Of a stretch of DNA of 33,775 nucleotides, positions 16,723 to 24,186 are shown one piece after another. A program made the translations under genes and the position numbers. The DNA comes from Acidobacteriota bacterium (GTDB lineage: Bacteria; Acidobacteriota; Terriglobia; Terriglobales; Acidobacteriaceae). The stretch lies in contig JAJYSV010000046.1 in NCBI GenBank assembly GCA_021793405.1, positions 1 through 33,775 of the forward strand, read 5' to 3'. Positions within the stretch are counted from its first letter, which is position 1, and each line of letters opens with the position of its first letter. Below the pieces are notes generated by a model. That model was not told where the DNA came from, made no database searches, and saw only the letters and a program-made list of their open reading frames with translations.

Positions 16723-18324
16723 CTAATCTGCCGATCTAGACCAATCATCGATGGTCTTGACGAGAGCCGGATGACACCTTTGTGGATATACCAATAGAAA
16801 AAATGCTGCAAAGGAACCGTATGCGGTGAGATTTTCTGGCAGATTTGCGGAGGCCTGACTTGTCGCCGCCTCTATGAGGGCATTCCAATGCTCTGGCTGA
16901 TTTGGGGCACGCGTGTCGAGGACGGCCGTTCTTGCCTTCCATGCAAGCCACTCGAAGGAATCCCTAAATATGAGGGTTGCACAGTCAACCGTAGTCAAGT
17001 CCGCCCACAGTAGCTTCAGCGTGTGCTTTAACCCGCGGCGAGCGAGCATGTGGACCAACGATAGGAGCGTGTATGAAGTTCCCAAAAACTCTTCTCGGTT
17101 CTGCGGATCGAGACCGAGGTAAAGCCGCAAGCTGCGCTCGATGCTCCAATAGGGATTTGTCAGTCCGGGTGCGGGTGCTTTCTTGCCGTTAACCGCGCAT
17201 ATGGTCCCCACTAGCTGCACGATTGTGCGCTCTGATAGGGCATGGTGTCCCCTGCGTTCGAGCCCCAGCGCTGTCATGATGAAACAGGGAACGGCCGCTT
17301 CGCCCCAGAGTTGCATTTTCGCGTGGTTCGCGAGCAGAAAGTCATCGATGAACGCAACTGTCTTTTTCCAGCCGTCTCCTTGTTTATCTGGTCCAGGTGA
17401 CAACCGAAGAGCTGCCAGCAGACCGCAAAGCAGAGTCATTCGCACGCGATACACATATCCATCGCTGAATGGTGAACCCTGGACGAACTGGCCGCGTCGC
17501 TCTTGGCATTCGTCGGATAAAGTGTTTAGTGCAAGTTGCGCCTGCTCGCGGCAAAGCTCGAACGAATATAACCAATATGGCTTGGGCGACTTGCTCTTGG
17601 TCGCCAAGCACAGGATGGCGCCGCCGGTGACGATCCACCCTTCGAAAACCGCCCAGTGATTGTTTTCACGGGTTTGATTTTGTAGCGCGTAGGTCGCGAT
17701 CAACACCGAGCTCGCTGCGGCTCGTCGGACGTCCAAATTGCTCGGGCTGCCTCCGACAGTGCTCAGAAGGCCTTCGATGAACTCGGCGAATTTTTCTTTT
17801 TCCAGTGGCGCTTGCCCGCTTGACGTGTACAGCTCCAAAAAGCTCTTTAGATCGACAGGGTCTATGGGGAAGAATTTTCCTTGCGCATCTCGAAAGCGTG
17901 TTACCAGTTCATGTTTCTGCAGGCACCGCAATGGGCCATAGCCGCGTTTTGCCCAGGTGGCATTCTTATGCGATATGGCATTGAGCACGGGATCGCTGAT
18001 AGTCCCGCTCGTCACAAAGTAAGATTCGTGTCTCGGTGGGTCGGCTGGAAGGCTGGGGTGATGGGGGTCGATCTCAACCAACTGGTTGATCTCACCTTCA
18101 AACCCACGCCACCCTTTAAGGTCGATGTCGCCTCTTTTTAGCTGATAGCATTTTGGCGTGCCGTTGGAATCGACAGTTATGACGTCCTTGCCGAGTTCAG
18201 CTGGCCCATGTTTTGAGACGTAGATAACCGTCTCGCCTTCAGCAGCAAGCATTTGGCAAAACTGGAGCTGATATTGGCGTTCATTGACGCTAGCCAACCA
18301 GTTTTCTATTACTCTCTCGATCAC
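16723..18324 (-). CDS. Predicted PD-(D/E)xK nuclease with a large helical C-terminus, possible defence effector
   Basis: A 533-residue protein I cannot assign to a named family. Residues 1-110 look like a restriction-endonuclease fold: AAEGETVIYVSKHGPAELGK with Asp47 (ELGKD) and, after a turn, YQLKRGDIDLKGW with Gln61-x-Lys63. This is an E...GKD...QxK arrangement similar to Mrr/Cap4-like effector domains. Residues 110-533 are mostly helical with no ATPase motif. I start at GTG 18324, preceded by AGGAAGAG about 8 bases upstream. A longer open frame to 18609 only reads through the neighbouring gene in another frame. It overlaps the upstream gene by 35 bases, so the two form one unit. Function is inferred only from the N-terminal motif. 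Confidence 0.6.
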   Translation of the reverse strand: MIERVIENWLASVNERQYQLQFCQMLAAEGETVIYVSKHGPAELGKDVITVDSNGTPKCYQLKRGDIDLKGWRGFEGEINQLVEIDPHHPSLPADPPRHESYFVTSGTISDPVLNAISHKNATWAKRGYGPLRCLQKHELVTRFRDAQGKFFPIDPVDLKSFLELYTSSGQAPLEKEKFAEFIEGLLSTVGGSPSNLDVRRAAASSVLIATYALQNQTRENNHWAVFEGWIVTGGAILCLATKSKSPKPYWLYSFELCREQAQLALNTLSDECQERRGQFVQGSPFSDGYVYRVRMTLLCGLLAALRLSPGPDKQGDGWKKTVAFIDDFLLANHAKMQLWGEAAVPCFIMTALGLERRGHHALSERTIVQLVGTICAVNGKKAPAPGLTNPYWSIERSLRLYLGLDPQNREEFLGTSYTLLSLVHMLARRGLKHTLKLLWADLTTVDCATLIFRDSFEWLAWKARTAVLDTRAPNQPEHWNALIEAATSQASANLPENLTAYGSFAAFFLLVYPQRCHPALVKTIDDWSRSAD

Positions 18325-19018
18325 GCCACTCTTCCTTTTTGTGGACCATGAGATCGTTGAACTTCGCCATGAACGCGCGGTCTTTTTCCCATTCCTTCCA
18401 TTGTTTACCCATTGCTTCAGCCATCGCAGGATTCGCAAGGAAGACGGACTGGGGAGTCCATTCCACTCGTTCGAACATCCGGAGCGCGAGTTCCTGCGAC
18501 AGCGGTTTGCCTCCCGCGTTGAATGCATTGCCCACCTTCGCTGATTCCTCGGTAAGCCGGGAGTAGAATTGCGCGCTTGCTTGTCTGGCCATATCGGCGG
18601 CGATCTCATCCAGTTTTTGAAATAGCTTTTCCCCGACGAGTTCGGGAATCTCGGCTAGTTTGATCTCTACCCGTGTCTGGTGCATCTCCGGCGCCTGGAC
18701 AATTGTGCCGAATCCCTCCTGATGAAACGAGTGATCGCCACCTTCGTGTTGGGTGATACCTCGAATCGATTTTAGAAGGGGCCAATGCTCGCGCGTCCTG
18801 GCGTGGATTCGGAGGATCGCGATGTCGTCAAGAGATTCTCTGAGAGATGGGAAATCCGGGAGCATTTGCTGATGATTGTATGCCTCCGGCCTTTCATGGT
18901 CGGGCAGTCTGTAGCCCGGAACCTTCAATCTCAGGTGGCGACTACAGGGCGAGTCGCTCATTGAGGACTGCCGCTTGCCCATTGGTTTTGCGAAACACCA
19001 TTGGGTTGACCTAGGCAC
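18290..19018 (-). CDS. Unknown protein, first gene of a two-gene module
   Basis: Up to 242 residues and not recognised. The N-terminal half has HLRLKVPGYRLPDHERPEAY and an alternation of strands and helices. The C-terminal half (about 120-242) is charged and helical, e.g. LVGEKLFQKLDEIAADMARQ and EAMGKQWKEWEKDRAFMAKF, likely coiled coil, suggesting a protein-protein role. The start is unclear: GTG at 19018, ATG at 18982 and ATG at 18961 are all possible, none with a good ribosome-binding site. Its 3' end overlaps the predicted nuclease gene by 35 bases, which implies co-translation. It could be a partner, sensor or inhibitor of the nuclease; this is speculation from context. Confidence 0.6.
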   Translation of the reverse strand: MPRSTQWCFAKPMGKRQSSMSDSPCSRHLRLKVPGYRLPDHERPEAYNHQQMLPDFPSLRESLDDIAILRIHARTREHWPLLKSIRGITQHEGGDHSFHQEGFGTIVQAPEMHQTRVEIKLAEIPELVGEKLFQKLDEIAADMARQASAQFYSRLTEESAKVGNAFNAGGKPLSQELALRMFERVEWTPQSVFLANPAMAEAMGKQWKEWEKDRAFMAKFNDLMVHKKEEWRDRESNRKLVG

Positions 19019-19180
19019 AGGAAAATTAGGCGAATGACGTCGAGGGGCGCATTGAGAGCCACGCTACGCTGGCGCGCGAGAGCCTCTCAGCGGCTATTTG
19101 ATACCTGCAGATGTAAAGTCCGGTAGGCTCCATTCTGGCGACAGGGACTTTTTATAAGGAAAATCGACGAAGTAATCATG

Positions 19181-19242
19181 CCCCAGGGGCTAAAGCCCGC
19201 ATTTTTATTGGTCTTTCTTCGGCACGACTGAAGTCGTGCCCT
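19181..19242 (+). repeat. Intergenic repeat of the 'CAGGGGCTAAAGCCC' family, copy 1
   Basis: CAGGGGCTAAAGCCC (19184-19198) is followed ~22 bases later by a GGCACGACTGAAGTCGTGCC hairpin (19221-19240). The same two-part design occurs at 33603-33660. Confidence 0.8.
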
Positions 19243-19334
19243 GTTACAAAGCGGTTTTGTCGAGTCTGGAGTACTCGGACATTCGTTTTGTAGTGATCGA
19301 TAAAGCTGTATTTATTTTGGAGCTTTTGTGGACA

Positions 19335-19357
19335 CTTCGGTGGGCTCAGGGCAGGCT
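19335..19357 (-). repeat. Second copy of the short repeat that broke the transposase
   Basis: Read on the minus strand this is AGCCTGCCCTGAGC, then CCACCGAAG, matching 20 of 23 bases of 15608-15630. With AGCCTGTCC at 19364-19372 it can also form a GGGCAGGCT hairpin. Confidence 0.7.
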
Positions 19358-19480
19358 CGCTGAAGCCTGTCCCCTTCAAACCAGAGATACCCAGGTCTTC
19401 AGTTCCGGCTGGAAAGGATGTCGCCAGCGGATGTGGGGATTGGGTATAATGCATCCCTATTAGATAGCGGGCGGGCCGCC

Positions 19481-20968
19481 ATGAACATTTTGCTCTTGTC
19501 GATGCCGGATTCGTTTGAGCATATGCCCTCGATCGTGATCCGGATGCCGAATGGAGCGTTGACGTCGCTGGCCGGCAACGTGGATGAGCATCACAGAGTG
19601 GCGGTCGCCGATCTGATCCTGTGCCAGCGACAGGTGCGGGAGACGGTTACGCGCCTGGTCGAGGAGCTGGATCCTGAGGTGGTTGGGCTCTCGGTGATGA
19701 CGTTCCAGCGCAGGACGGCCGAACGCATCATCCATCTGATTCGCCGCCTGAAGCCGGAGGCCAAGATCGTCGTCGGCGGGTATGACCCGAGTCTGGCGGC
19801 GGAGGCATACTTCGCCATGCCGATCGACTTTATCGTGCGGGGCGAGGGGGAAATACCCTTCCGCGAGCTGACACGCGCGCTGGAAGGGAAGGGCGAGATG
19901 CACTTTGTTGCCGGCCTGTCGCATCGCCATGAAGGCAAGTGGATTCACAACCAACTGCGCGCGCCCAGCAGCCTGGACAGTGGGGAGATCCGTCTGCCGA
20001 AGAGAAGCGCGCGCGTGCTGCAGGGGTATACGATGCTGGGGCGGCAGGTCGACGTGATCGAGACGTCGCGCGGGTGTACCTTCGATTGCAGCTTCTGCTC
20101 CATCATTGAAATGCGGGGCCGCAATTTTCACACCTACTCCTTCGACCGGGTCATCGCGGACATTCGGGACGCGAGGGAGCACGGAGCGCGCACACTTTTT
20201 CTGGTGGATGACAACATCACATTGAATGTTCACCGTTTTGAAGCGCTGTGCCACGCGATCATCAAGGCCGGTCTGCATACGCTCGACTACTTTGTTCAAG
20301 GCATGACGTCGGCGATCGCCAACCATGGAGAGCTGCTGGCTCCGCTGATGAAGCGCGCGGGATTCCGCTACGTGTTTCTGGGAATCGAGAACATTCTGGA
20401 GAGCGACTTGAAGCTGCTGCAGGCGAGCGCGAAGAACACCGCTCGCGCGAATGGACATAACACCGGCAATGCAACGCTGCAGGCGATCGAATATCTGCAT
20501 CGCAACGACATGTACGTCGTGGGAGGGCTGATCGTGGGCAGTCCGAACGATACGGTTGAGTCGATCGAGGCCAACCTGGCGTTTGCGCGCAAGTATGTGG
20601 ACTGGCCGTATATTCAGCATCCGACGCCGTATCCTCGCACGCCGATGACGGACGATTTTCGCCGCCGCGGGCTGATCGAGCATGAGCGATTCGAAGAGTA
20701 CGATGGGACGACTTCTGTGGTGCGCAATGAAACCCTGTCGGCGGACGAGATCGAGTATCTGCGCTGGAAGGCAGAGCGCGGGATGAAGACGCGTCACCTA
20801 CCCACGGTATTCCGGCACGATCCCTGGTTCGTGGCGCGGAATGCACTGGCCATGGCGGCGCACACCTATCGCGGCTCGACGCTGCGCACGGTGCTCAAGT
20901 TGGAAGACGACCGGCAAGCCTTCGGCCGGTACAAGCAGATTCGGGGCAGAGAGCGCGAATACCTCTGA
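19481..20968 (+). CDS. B12-binding-domain radical SAM protein
   Basis: A 495-residue enzyme with an N-terminal cobalamin-binding-like domain (about 1-150, VVGLSVMTFQRRTAERIIHL, KIVVGGYDPSLAAEAYF, FIVRGEGEIPFREL). A radical SAM barrel follows, whose [4Fe-4S] motif CTFDCSFC gives Cys199, Cys203 and Cys206, and whose SAM region includes LFLVDDNITLN. Such enzymes generate a 5'-deoxyadenosyl radical, often for methylation or C-C bond formation on lipids, cofactors or natural products. The substrate cannot be read here. ATG 19481 (MNILLLSMPD) is the natural start; an upstream ATG at 19418 would add 21 unrelated residues. There is no operon partner: repeats lie on both sides. Acidobacterial membrane-lipid radical SAM enzymes are one possible home, but unproven. 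Confidence 0.85.
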   Translation: MNILLLSMPDSFEHMPSIVIRMPNGALTSLAGNVDEHHRVAVADLILCQRQVRETVTRLVEELDPEVVGLSVMTFQRRTAERIIHLIRRLKPEAKIVVGGYDPSLAAEAYFAMPIDFIVRGEGEIPFRELTRALEGKGEMHFVAGLSHRHEGKWIHNQLRAPSSLDSGEIRLPKRSARVLQGYTMLGRQVDVIETSRGCTFDCSFCSIIEMRGRNFHTYSFDRVIADIRDAREHGARTLFLVDDNITLNVHRFEALCHAIIKAGLHTLDYFVQGMTSAIANHGELLAPLMKRAGFRYVFLGIENILESDLKLLQASAKNTARANGHNTGNATLQAIEYLHRNDMYVVGGLIVGSPNDTVESIEANLAFARKYVDWPYIQHPTPYPRTPMTDDFRRRGLIEHERFEEYDGTTSVVRNETLSADEIEYLRWKAERGMKTRHLPTVFRHDPWFVARNALAMAAHTYRGSTLRTVLKLEDDRQAFGRYKQIRGREREYL

Positions 20969-20977
20969 TCCTTCTCT

Positions 20978-21012
20978 CCCATCCTTTGAGCAAAAGGCGC
21001 ACAAAGGATGGG
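20978..21012. repeat. 11-bp hairpin repeat with GGGCACCC tail
   Basis: CCCATCCTTTG (20978-20988) pairs with CAAAGGATGGG (21002-21012), then CACCC. A shorter relative, TCCCATCC (21079-21086) with GGATGGGA (21098-21105) then ACCC, lies 67 bases further on. It could help end transcription of the radical SAM gene. Confidence 0.7.
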
Positions 21013-21153
21013 CACCCACGACATGGCGCGACGGGCATCGGGCGTTTTCACTGTTATTGTGATGCGAGGATCGTTCTATCCCATCCCAGCTGCGCCAGGA
21101 TGGGAACCCGGCGTGTACGCAGGCGGGAGCGGTACCTTGCGACTTCTTCAGGT

Positions 21154-21194
21154 GTGATGGTGATCACCGCCAGTTTTCAATCAAGTTTTATATT
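21154..21194 (+). promoter_or_regulatory. FNR/CRP-type site with class II promoter geometry, upstream of cytochrome c
   Basis: GTGAT-GGTG-ATCAC at 21154-21167 is a perfect palindrome of the TGAT-N4-ATCA kind bound by FNR/DNR-type regulators. TATATT at 21189-21194 is a good -10 box. The implied start near 21201-21202 places the palindrome centre at about -41.5, the classic class II activator position. A GGTGATCACC palindrome is embedded in the same stretch, so the exact register is ambiguous. It would drive the cytochrome cluster from 21275. Confidence 0.65.
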
Positions 21195-21274
21195 CTTCAC
21201 GAGTTAGGAATGAAACAGTGTTGTGGATGCAGTTCTTTTAGGAACTCACTTTCCTTTGTCAAAGGATCCCTGGT

Positions 21275-21595
21275 ATGAATCGAAATAAACTCGTACTTGC
21301 CACCCTGATGTTTACCGGCTTCGCGACCTGCACTGTGTTTGCGCAAAGCGGCGGCGCGGATGTCTACAAAAGCAAATGCGCGATGTGCCATGGGGCCGAC
21401 GGCACTGCCAGTTCGCCGGCGGGGAAGGCGATGAAGACGCCATCCTTTAAGGATCCGGCGGTGATGAAAATGTCGAGCGCGGAGCTGGCTGGGATCGTGA
21501 AGGCCGGCAAGGGAAGAATGCCGGCGTATGGCAGCCAGCTTTCGGATGCGCAGATCAAGTCGGTCGTCGCGTACATCCACACGTTGCAGAAGTAA
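21275..21595 (+). CDS. Monoheme class I cytochrome c
   Basis: Exported electron carrier of 106 residues. The signal peptide is MNRNKLVLATLMFTGFATCT (cleavage after VFA). The heme site CAMCH is at 35-39 and the probable axial Met82 is in GRMPAYG. The rest is a small helical c-type fold ending VVAYIHTLQK. AAAGGA lies 8 bases before the ATG. The gene is first in the cytochrome cluster, 97 bases before the 11-heme protein gene, and sits behind an FNR-like site. It probably shuttles electrons in the periplasm for the neighbouring multiheme proteins. Confidence 0.93.
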   Translation: MNRNKLVLATLMFTGFATCTVFAQSGGADVYKSKCAMCHGADGTASSPAGKAMKTPSFKDPAVMKMSSAELAGIVKAGKGRMPAYGSQLSDAQIKSVVAYIHTLQK

Positions 21596-21692
21596 TGGTG
21601 GTCGCACGGAGGGCAATGGCGGCGTGATGAAATTTGTTGCATTGCAGGCTTTTTCATTCCGCGCATAGAACGCGGCAAGGGTCAGAGACCCA

Positions 21693-23057
21693 ATGAATCT
21701 TTTTTCCTTCGTACCGGCGAGGTTCCTCCACAGCAGTCCGGCTGGACGCGGCCCTGATGAGTTCCGCAGAGGCAACGCCAGCCGGATGCTTGAACCTGGG
21801 CAGCTTTCCGCAGGGATTGAGTTGCCGCGGCGGGGTCGAAGGCTGAACCGCGGAACATTGAATTGTGCGCGTCCCGCCGCCGGCTGGAAGATGCTGGCGG
21901 CGGGTATTTTTGTTTTGCTGGTGTTGTCGTTGCCGTGCGCGTTATATGCGGCGAATAACGCGGACTGCCTGGCCTGCCATGCGGACAAGACGCTGCAGAA
22001 CGCGGCGGGAAAAAGCGTTGCGGTGGATGGAGATACCTTCCACGCTAGCGTTCATTCCGGGCTGAGCTGCACCGACTGCCACAGCTCAGTGAAGGGCTTT
22101 CCGCATCCGGATCATCCGGCTGCGGTACAGTGCACGACCTGCCATGCGGACCAGACAAAGGGGCTCGAGGGCAGCGTTCATGCGGCTGCGAGTCCGGGCG
22201 GATGTCTGAGCTGTCATGGAAGCCCGCACGCGATTTTCCCGAAAGATGATGCGCGATCGGCGGTCTATCCGTTGAACATTCCGCGCACCTGCGGTACCTG
22301 CCATGGCAGCGAGAGGCTGGCGAAGAAGTACGGCTTGCAGAATGTGTATTCGGTGTACATGGATTCGATCCATGGGTACGCGGTGAGCAAAGAGGGGCTG
22401 CTGGTGGCGGCGAACTGCATGAGCTGCCATGGATCGCACCACATTCTGAGCCATAAAAATCCGAAAAGTCCCACGTACAAGGCTAATATTCCGGCGACCT
22501 GCGGAACCTGTCATGGAGGGGTGAACGACGAATACCTTGGCGGCGTGCATGGCAAGGCTGTCGCGAGCGGAAACATGAAGGCGCCGGTATGCACGGACTG
22601 CCACACGGCGCACGCGATTCTGCAGCCGACACTGGCGACGTTTCGTATGCAGTCGACGCCGATCTGCGGCTCGTGCCATCAGGGCAGGTTCGCCACCTAC
22701 GGAGACACGTTCCACTCGCAACTGGGCCTGCTGGGCGGCTATGTGCAGACGGCGCGATGCTGGGACTGCCATGGAGCGCACGAAATTCTACCCGCATCCG
22801 ATCCTCGCTCGCCGGTGGCGCCGGGCAACTTGATCAAGACCTGCGGCAAGTGCCATGCGGACGCGAACGCCAGCTTCGTCCAGTATCAGCCGCACGCGAA
22901 CCCACGCAATCGCAGACTGAATCCGGCGCTCTATTACATCCGGCTCTTTATGAATCTTTTGCTGTGGAGCGTGCTGGGATTCTTCGCTCTCCATACCCTG
23001 CTGTGGTTTATTCGTTCCAAGCGGGAACAGGATAGGAACGGACACGCCGGGAGGTGA
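21693..23057 (+). CDS. Undecaheme (11 CxxCH) membrane-anchored cytochrome c
   Basis: Multiheme electron-transfer protein. Eleven CxxCH sites occur in order: CLACH, CTDCH, CTTCH, CLSCH, CGTCH, CMSCH, CGTCH, CTDCH, CGSCH, CWDCH, CGKCH. Several are spaced as CH-(SS/GS)-H pairs typical of cytochrome c7/c554-like repeats. A C-terminal helix (LLLWSVLGFFALHTLLWFI) anchors it with a short basic tail inside. The longest frame begins at 21693, but its first 66 residues lack a signal. ATG 21891 (MLAAGIFVLLVLSLPCALYA) gives a perfect signal peptide and is the more likely start. It is followed after 3 bases by a cytochrome b gene, so the two probably form one membrane complex passing electrons between the quinone pool and periplasmic or outer carriers. 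Confidence 0.92.
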   Translation: MNLFSFVPARFLHSSPAGRGPDEFRRGNASRMLEPGQLSAGIELPRRGRRLNRGTLNCARPAAGWKMLAAGIFVLLVLSLPCALYAANNADCLACHADKTLQNAAGKSVAVDGDTFHASVHSGLSCTDCHSSVKGFPHPDHPAAVQCTTCHADQTKGLEGSVHAAASPGGCLSCHGSPHAIFPKDDARSAVYPLNIPRTCGTCHGSERLAKKYGLQNVYSVYMDSIHGYAVSKEGLLVAANCMSCHGSHHILSHKNPKSPTYKANIPATCGTCHGGVNDEYLGGVHGKAVASGNMKAPVCTDCHTAHAILQPTLATFRMQSTPICGSCHQGRFATYGDTFHSQLGLLGGYVQTARCWDCHGAHEILPASDPRSPVAPGNLIKTCGKCHADANASFVQYQPHANPRNRRLNPALYYIRLFMNLLLWSVLGFFALHTLLWFIRSKREQDRNGHAGR

Positions 23058-23060
23058 AAC

Positions 23061-23948
23061 ATGACTGAGCAGACAGAAACTGAGATCGTGCCAGCGGCGC
23101 AGCCGGCAAGTGGGAAGGATGAGAAGTACTATCTGCGATTCACATTGCCGCAGAGATATCTGCACGCGGTATTGTTCACTTCGTTCCTGGGGCTGGCGGC
23201 GACGGGCCTGCCGATGCGGTTCAGCGACAATGCCGGGGCGCGATTTTTCGCGCGTGCGGTGGGTGGCTTTGGAGCCATCCTTTTCTTTCATAAATTTTGC
23301 GCGATCATCTTGACTCTGGCATTTCTCTATCATCTAAAGGACATCTTTACCCGCGCTGTGGTCCATAAGGAAAAGGGAATGTTCTGGGGTCCGACTTCCA
23401 TGGTGGCGAATTGGAAGGATGTGAAGGACCTGGTGGGACACCTGCGGTGGTTTGTGGGACTGGGGCCCAAGCCGCAGTTCGATCGCTATGCGTATTGGGA
23501 GAAGTTCGATTACTGGGCGGTCTTCTGGGGCATGGTCGTCATCGGATTTTCGGGATATGCGATGTGGTTTGCCCCATTCTTTGCAAAGTTTTTGCCGGGG
23601 TGGGCGTTGAACGCTGTCCTGGTGGTCCATGGCGAGGAAGCGCTGCTGGCCATTCTGTTCATTTTTTCCATCCACTTCGTCAACACGCATCTGCGCCCGG
23701 ACAGTTTTCCGATGGACATGGTGATCTTCACCGGCAAAGAGACGGAAGAGGAATTCAAGAAAAAGCGTGCGCTCGAATACCAGCGGCTGGAGCGGCAAGG
23801 GAAACTGGAGGCCAAGCTCGCGGACAAGCCTGTGTATTGGTGGGTAAATTTCGCCAAGGTGGTGGGGTTTACCGCCATACTGATTGGTCTGGTCCTGCTT
23901 GTGTTGACATTGATTGCCTACTTTCAGCTGAACGGGGGAGTAGGCTAG
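23061..23948 (+). CDS. Cytochrome b561/FdnI-type membrane subunit
   Basis: A 295-residue integral membrane protein. About five helices are visible (e.g. HAVLFTSFLGLAATGLPM, FCAIILTLAFLYHLKDI, FDYWAVFWGMVVIGFSGYAM, ALLAILFIFSIHFVNTH, VGFTAILIGLVLLVLTLIAY). Candidate heme-b ligands are His in QRYLHAV, FFHKF, LYHLKD, VVHGEE and SIHFVNTH, the usual b561-like pattern. It would oxidise or reduce quinone and exchange electrons with the 11-heme protein encoded 3 bases upstream. The cytoplasmic loop (EKGMFWGPTSM) is unremarkable. I am confident of the fold, not of the electron direction or terminal acceptor. Confidence 0.9.
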   Translation: MTEQTETEIVPAAQPASGKDEKYYLRFTLPQRYLHAVLFTSFLGLAATGLPMRFSDNAGARFFARAVGGFGAILFFHKFCAIILTLAFLYHLKDIFTRAVVHKEKGMFWGPTSMVANWKDVKDLVGHLRWFVGLGPKPQFDRYAYWEKFDYWAVFWGMVVIGFSGYAMWFAPFFAKFLPGWALNAVLVVHGEEALLAILFIFSIHFVNTHLRPDSFPMDMVIFTGKETEEEFKKKRALEYQRLERQGKLEAKLADKPVYWWVNFAKVVGFTAILIGLVLLVLTLIAYFQLNGGVG

Positions 23949-24186
23949 CAGCCATAGCCTAGTCCAGCTGGAGTGGGTTGCATGGTAGGCGCGGAGGGTC
24001 ATTCTGAGCGAAGCGAAGAATGCATTTGATGGTTTCTGCAATACGAGAGAGCCTTCGCCGCGCTCAGGAGGAAGAACTCTCTCAAATTCGCACTCGATTG
24101 CAACAGGGATACATTCTCGCAGGGCATTCCCGGTTCGATCATGATCGACTTAGCTCGGAGCGTACTACAACCTATTTGAGGCCAGC
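23949..24186. other. Intergenic region in the cytochrome cluster, short repeat only
   Basis: ATTCTGAGCGAAGCGAAGAAT (approximately 24001-24021) is an inverted-repeat unit of the short intergenic type. TTCGATCATGATCGA near 24133 is a palindrome of unknown meaning. No gene is supported and no clear promoter is seen, so the downstream cytochrome may be transcribed from the upstream genes. Confidence 0.45.

Noticed and set aside
16573-16737. Minus-strand frame reading RLHNISIYFDLRRVPLDKDEG after the nuclease stop
   Set aside because: It looks protein-like and shares DKDEG with the left inverted repeat, but it has no start codon and lies partly within the IS right end. I treat it as inverted-repeat DNA and not as a gene.
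18325-18609. Upstream extension of the predicted nuclease
   Set aside because: These codons are out of frame with the real coding sequence of the neighbouring gene, look random (Arg/Ser/Trp-rich), and a GTG with a ribosome-binding site exists at 18324.
19460-20797. 445-aa minus-strand open frame
   Set aside because: It is antisense to the radical SAM gene; composition is that of a shadow frame.
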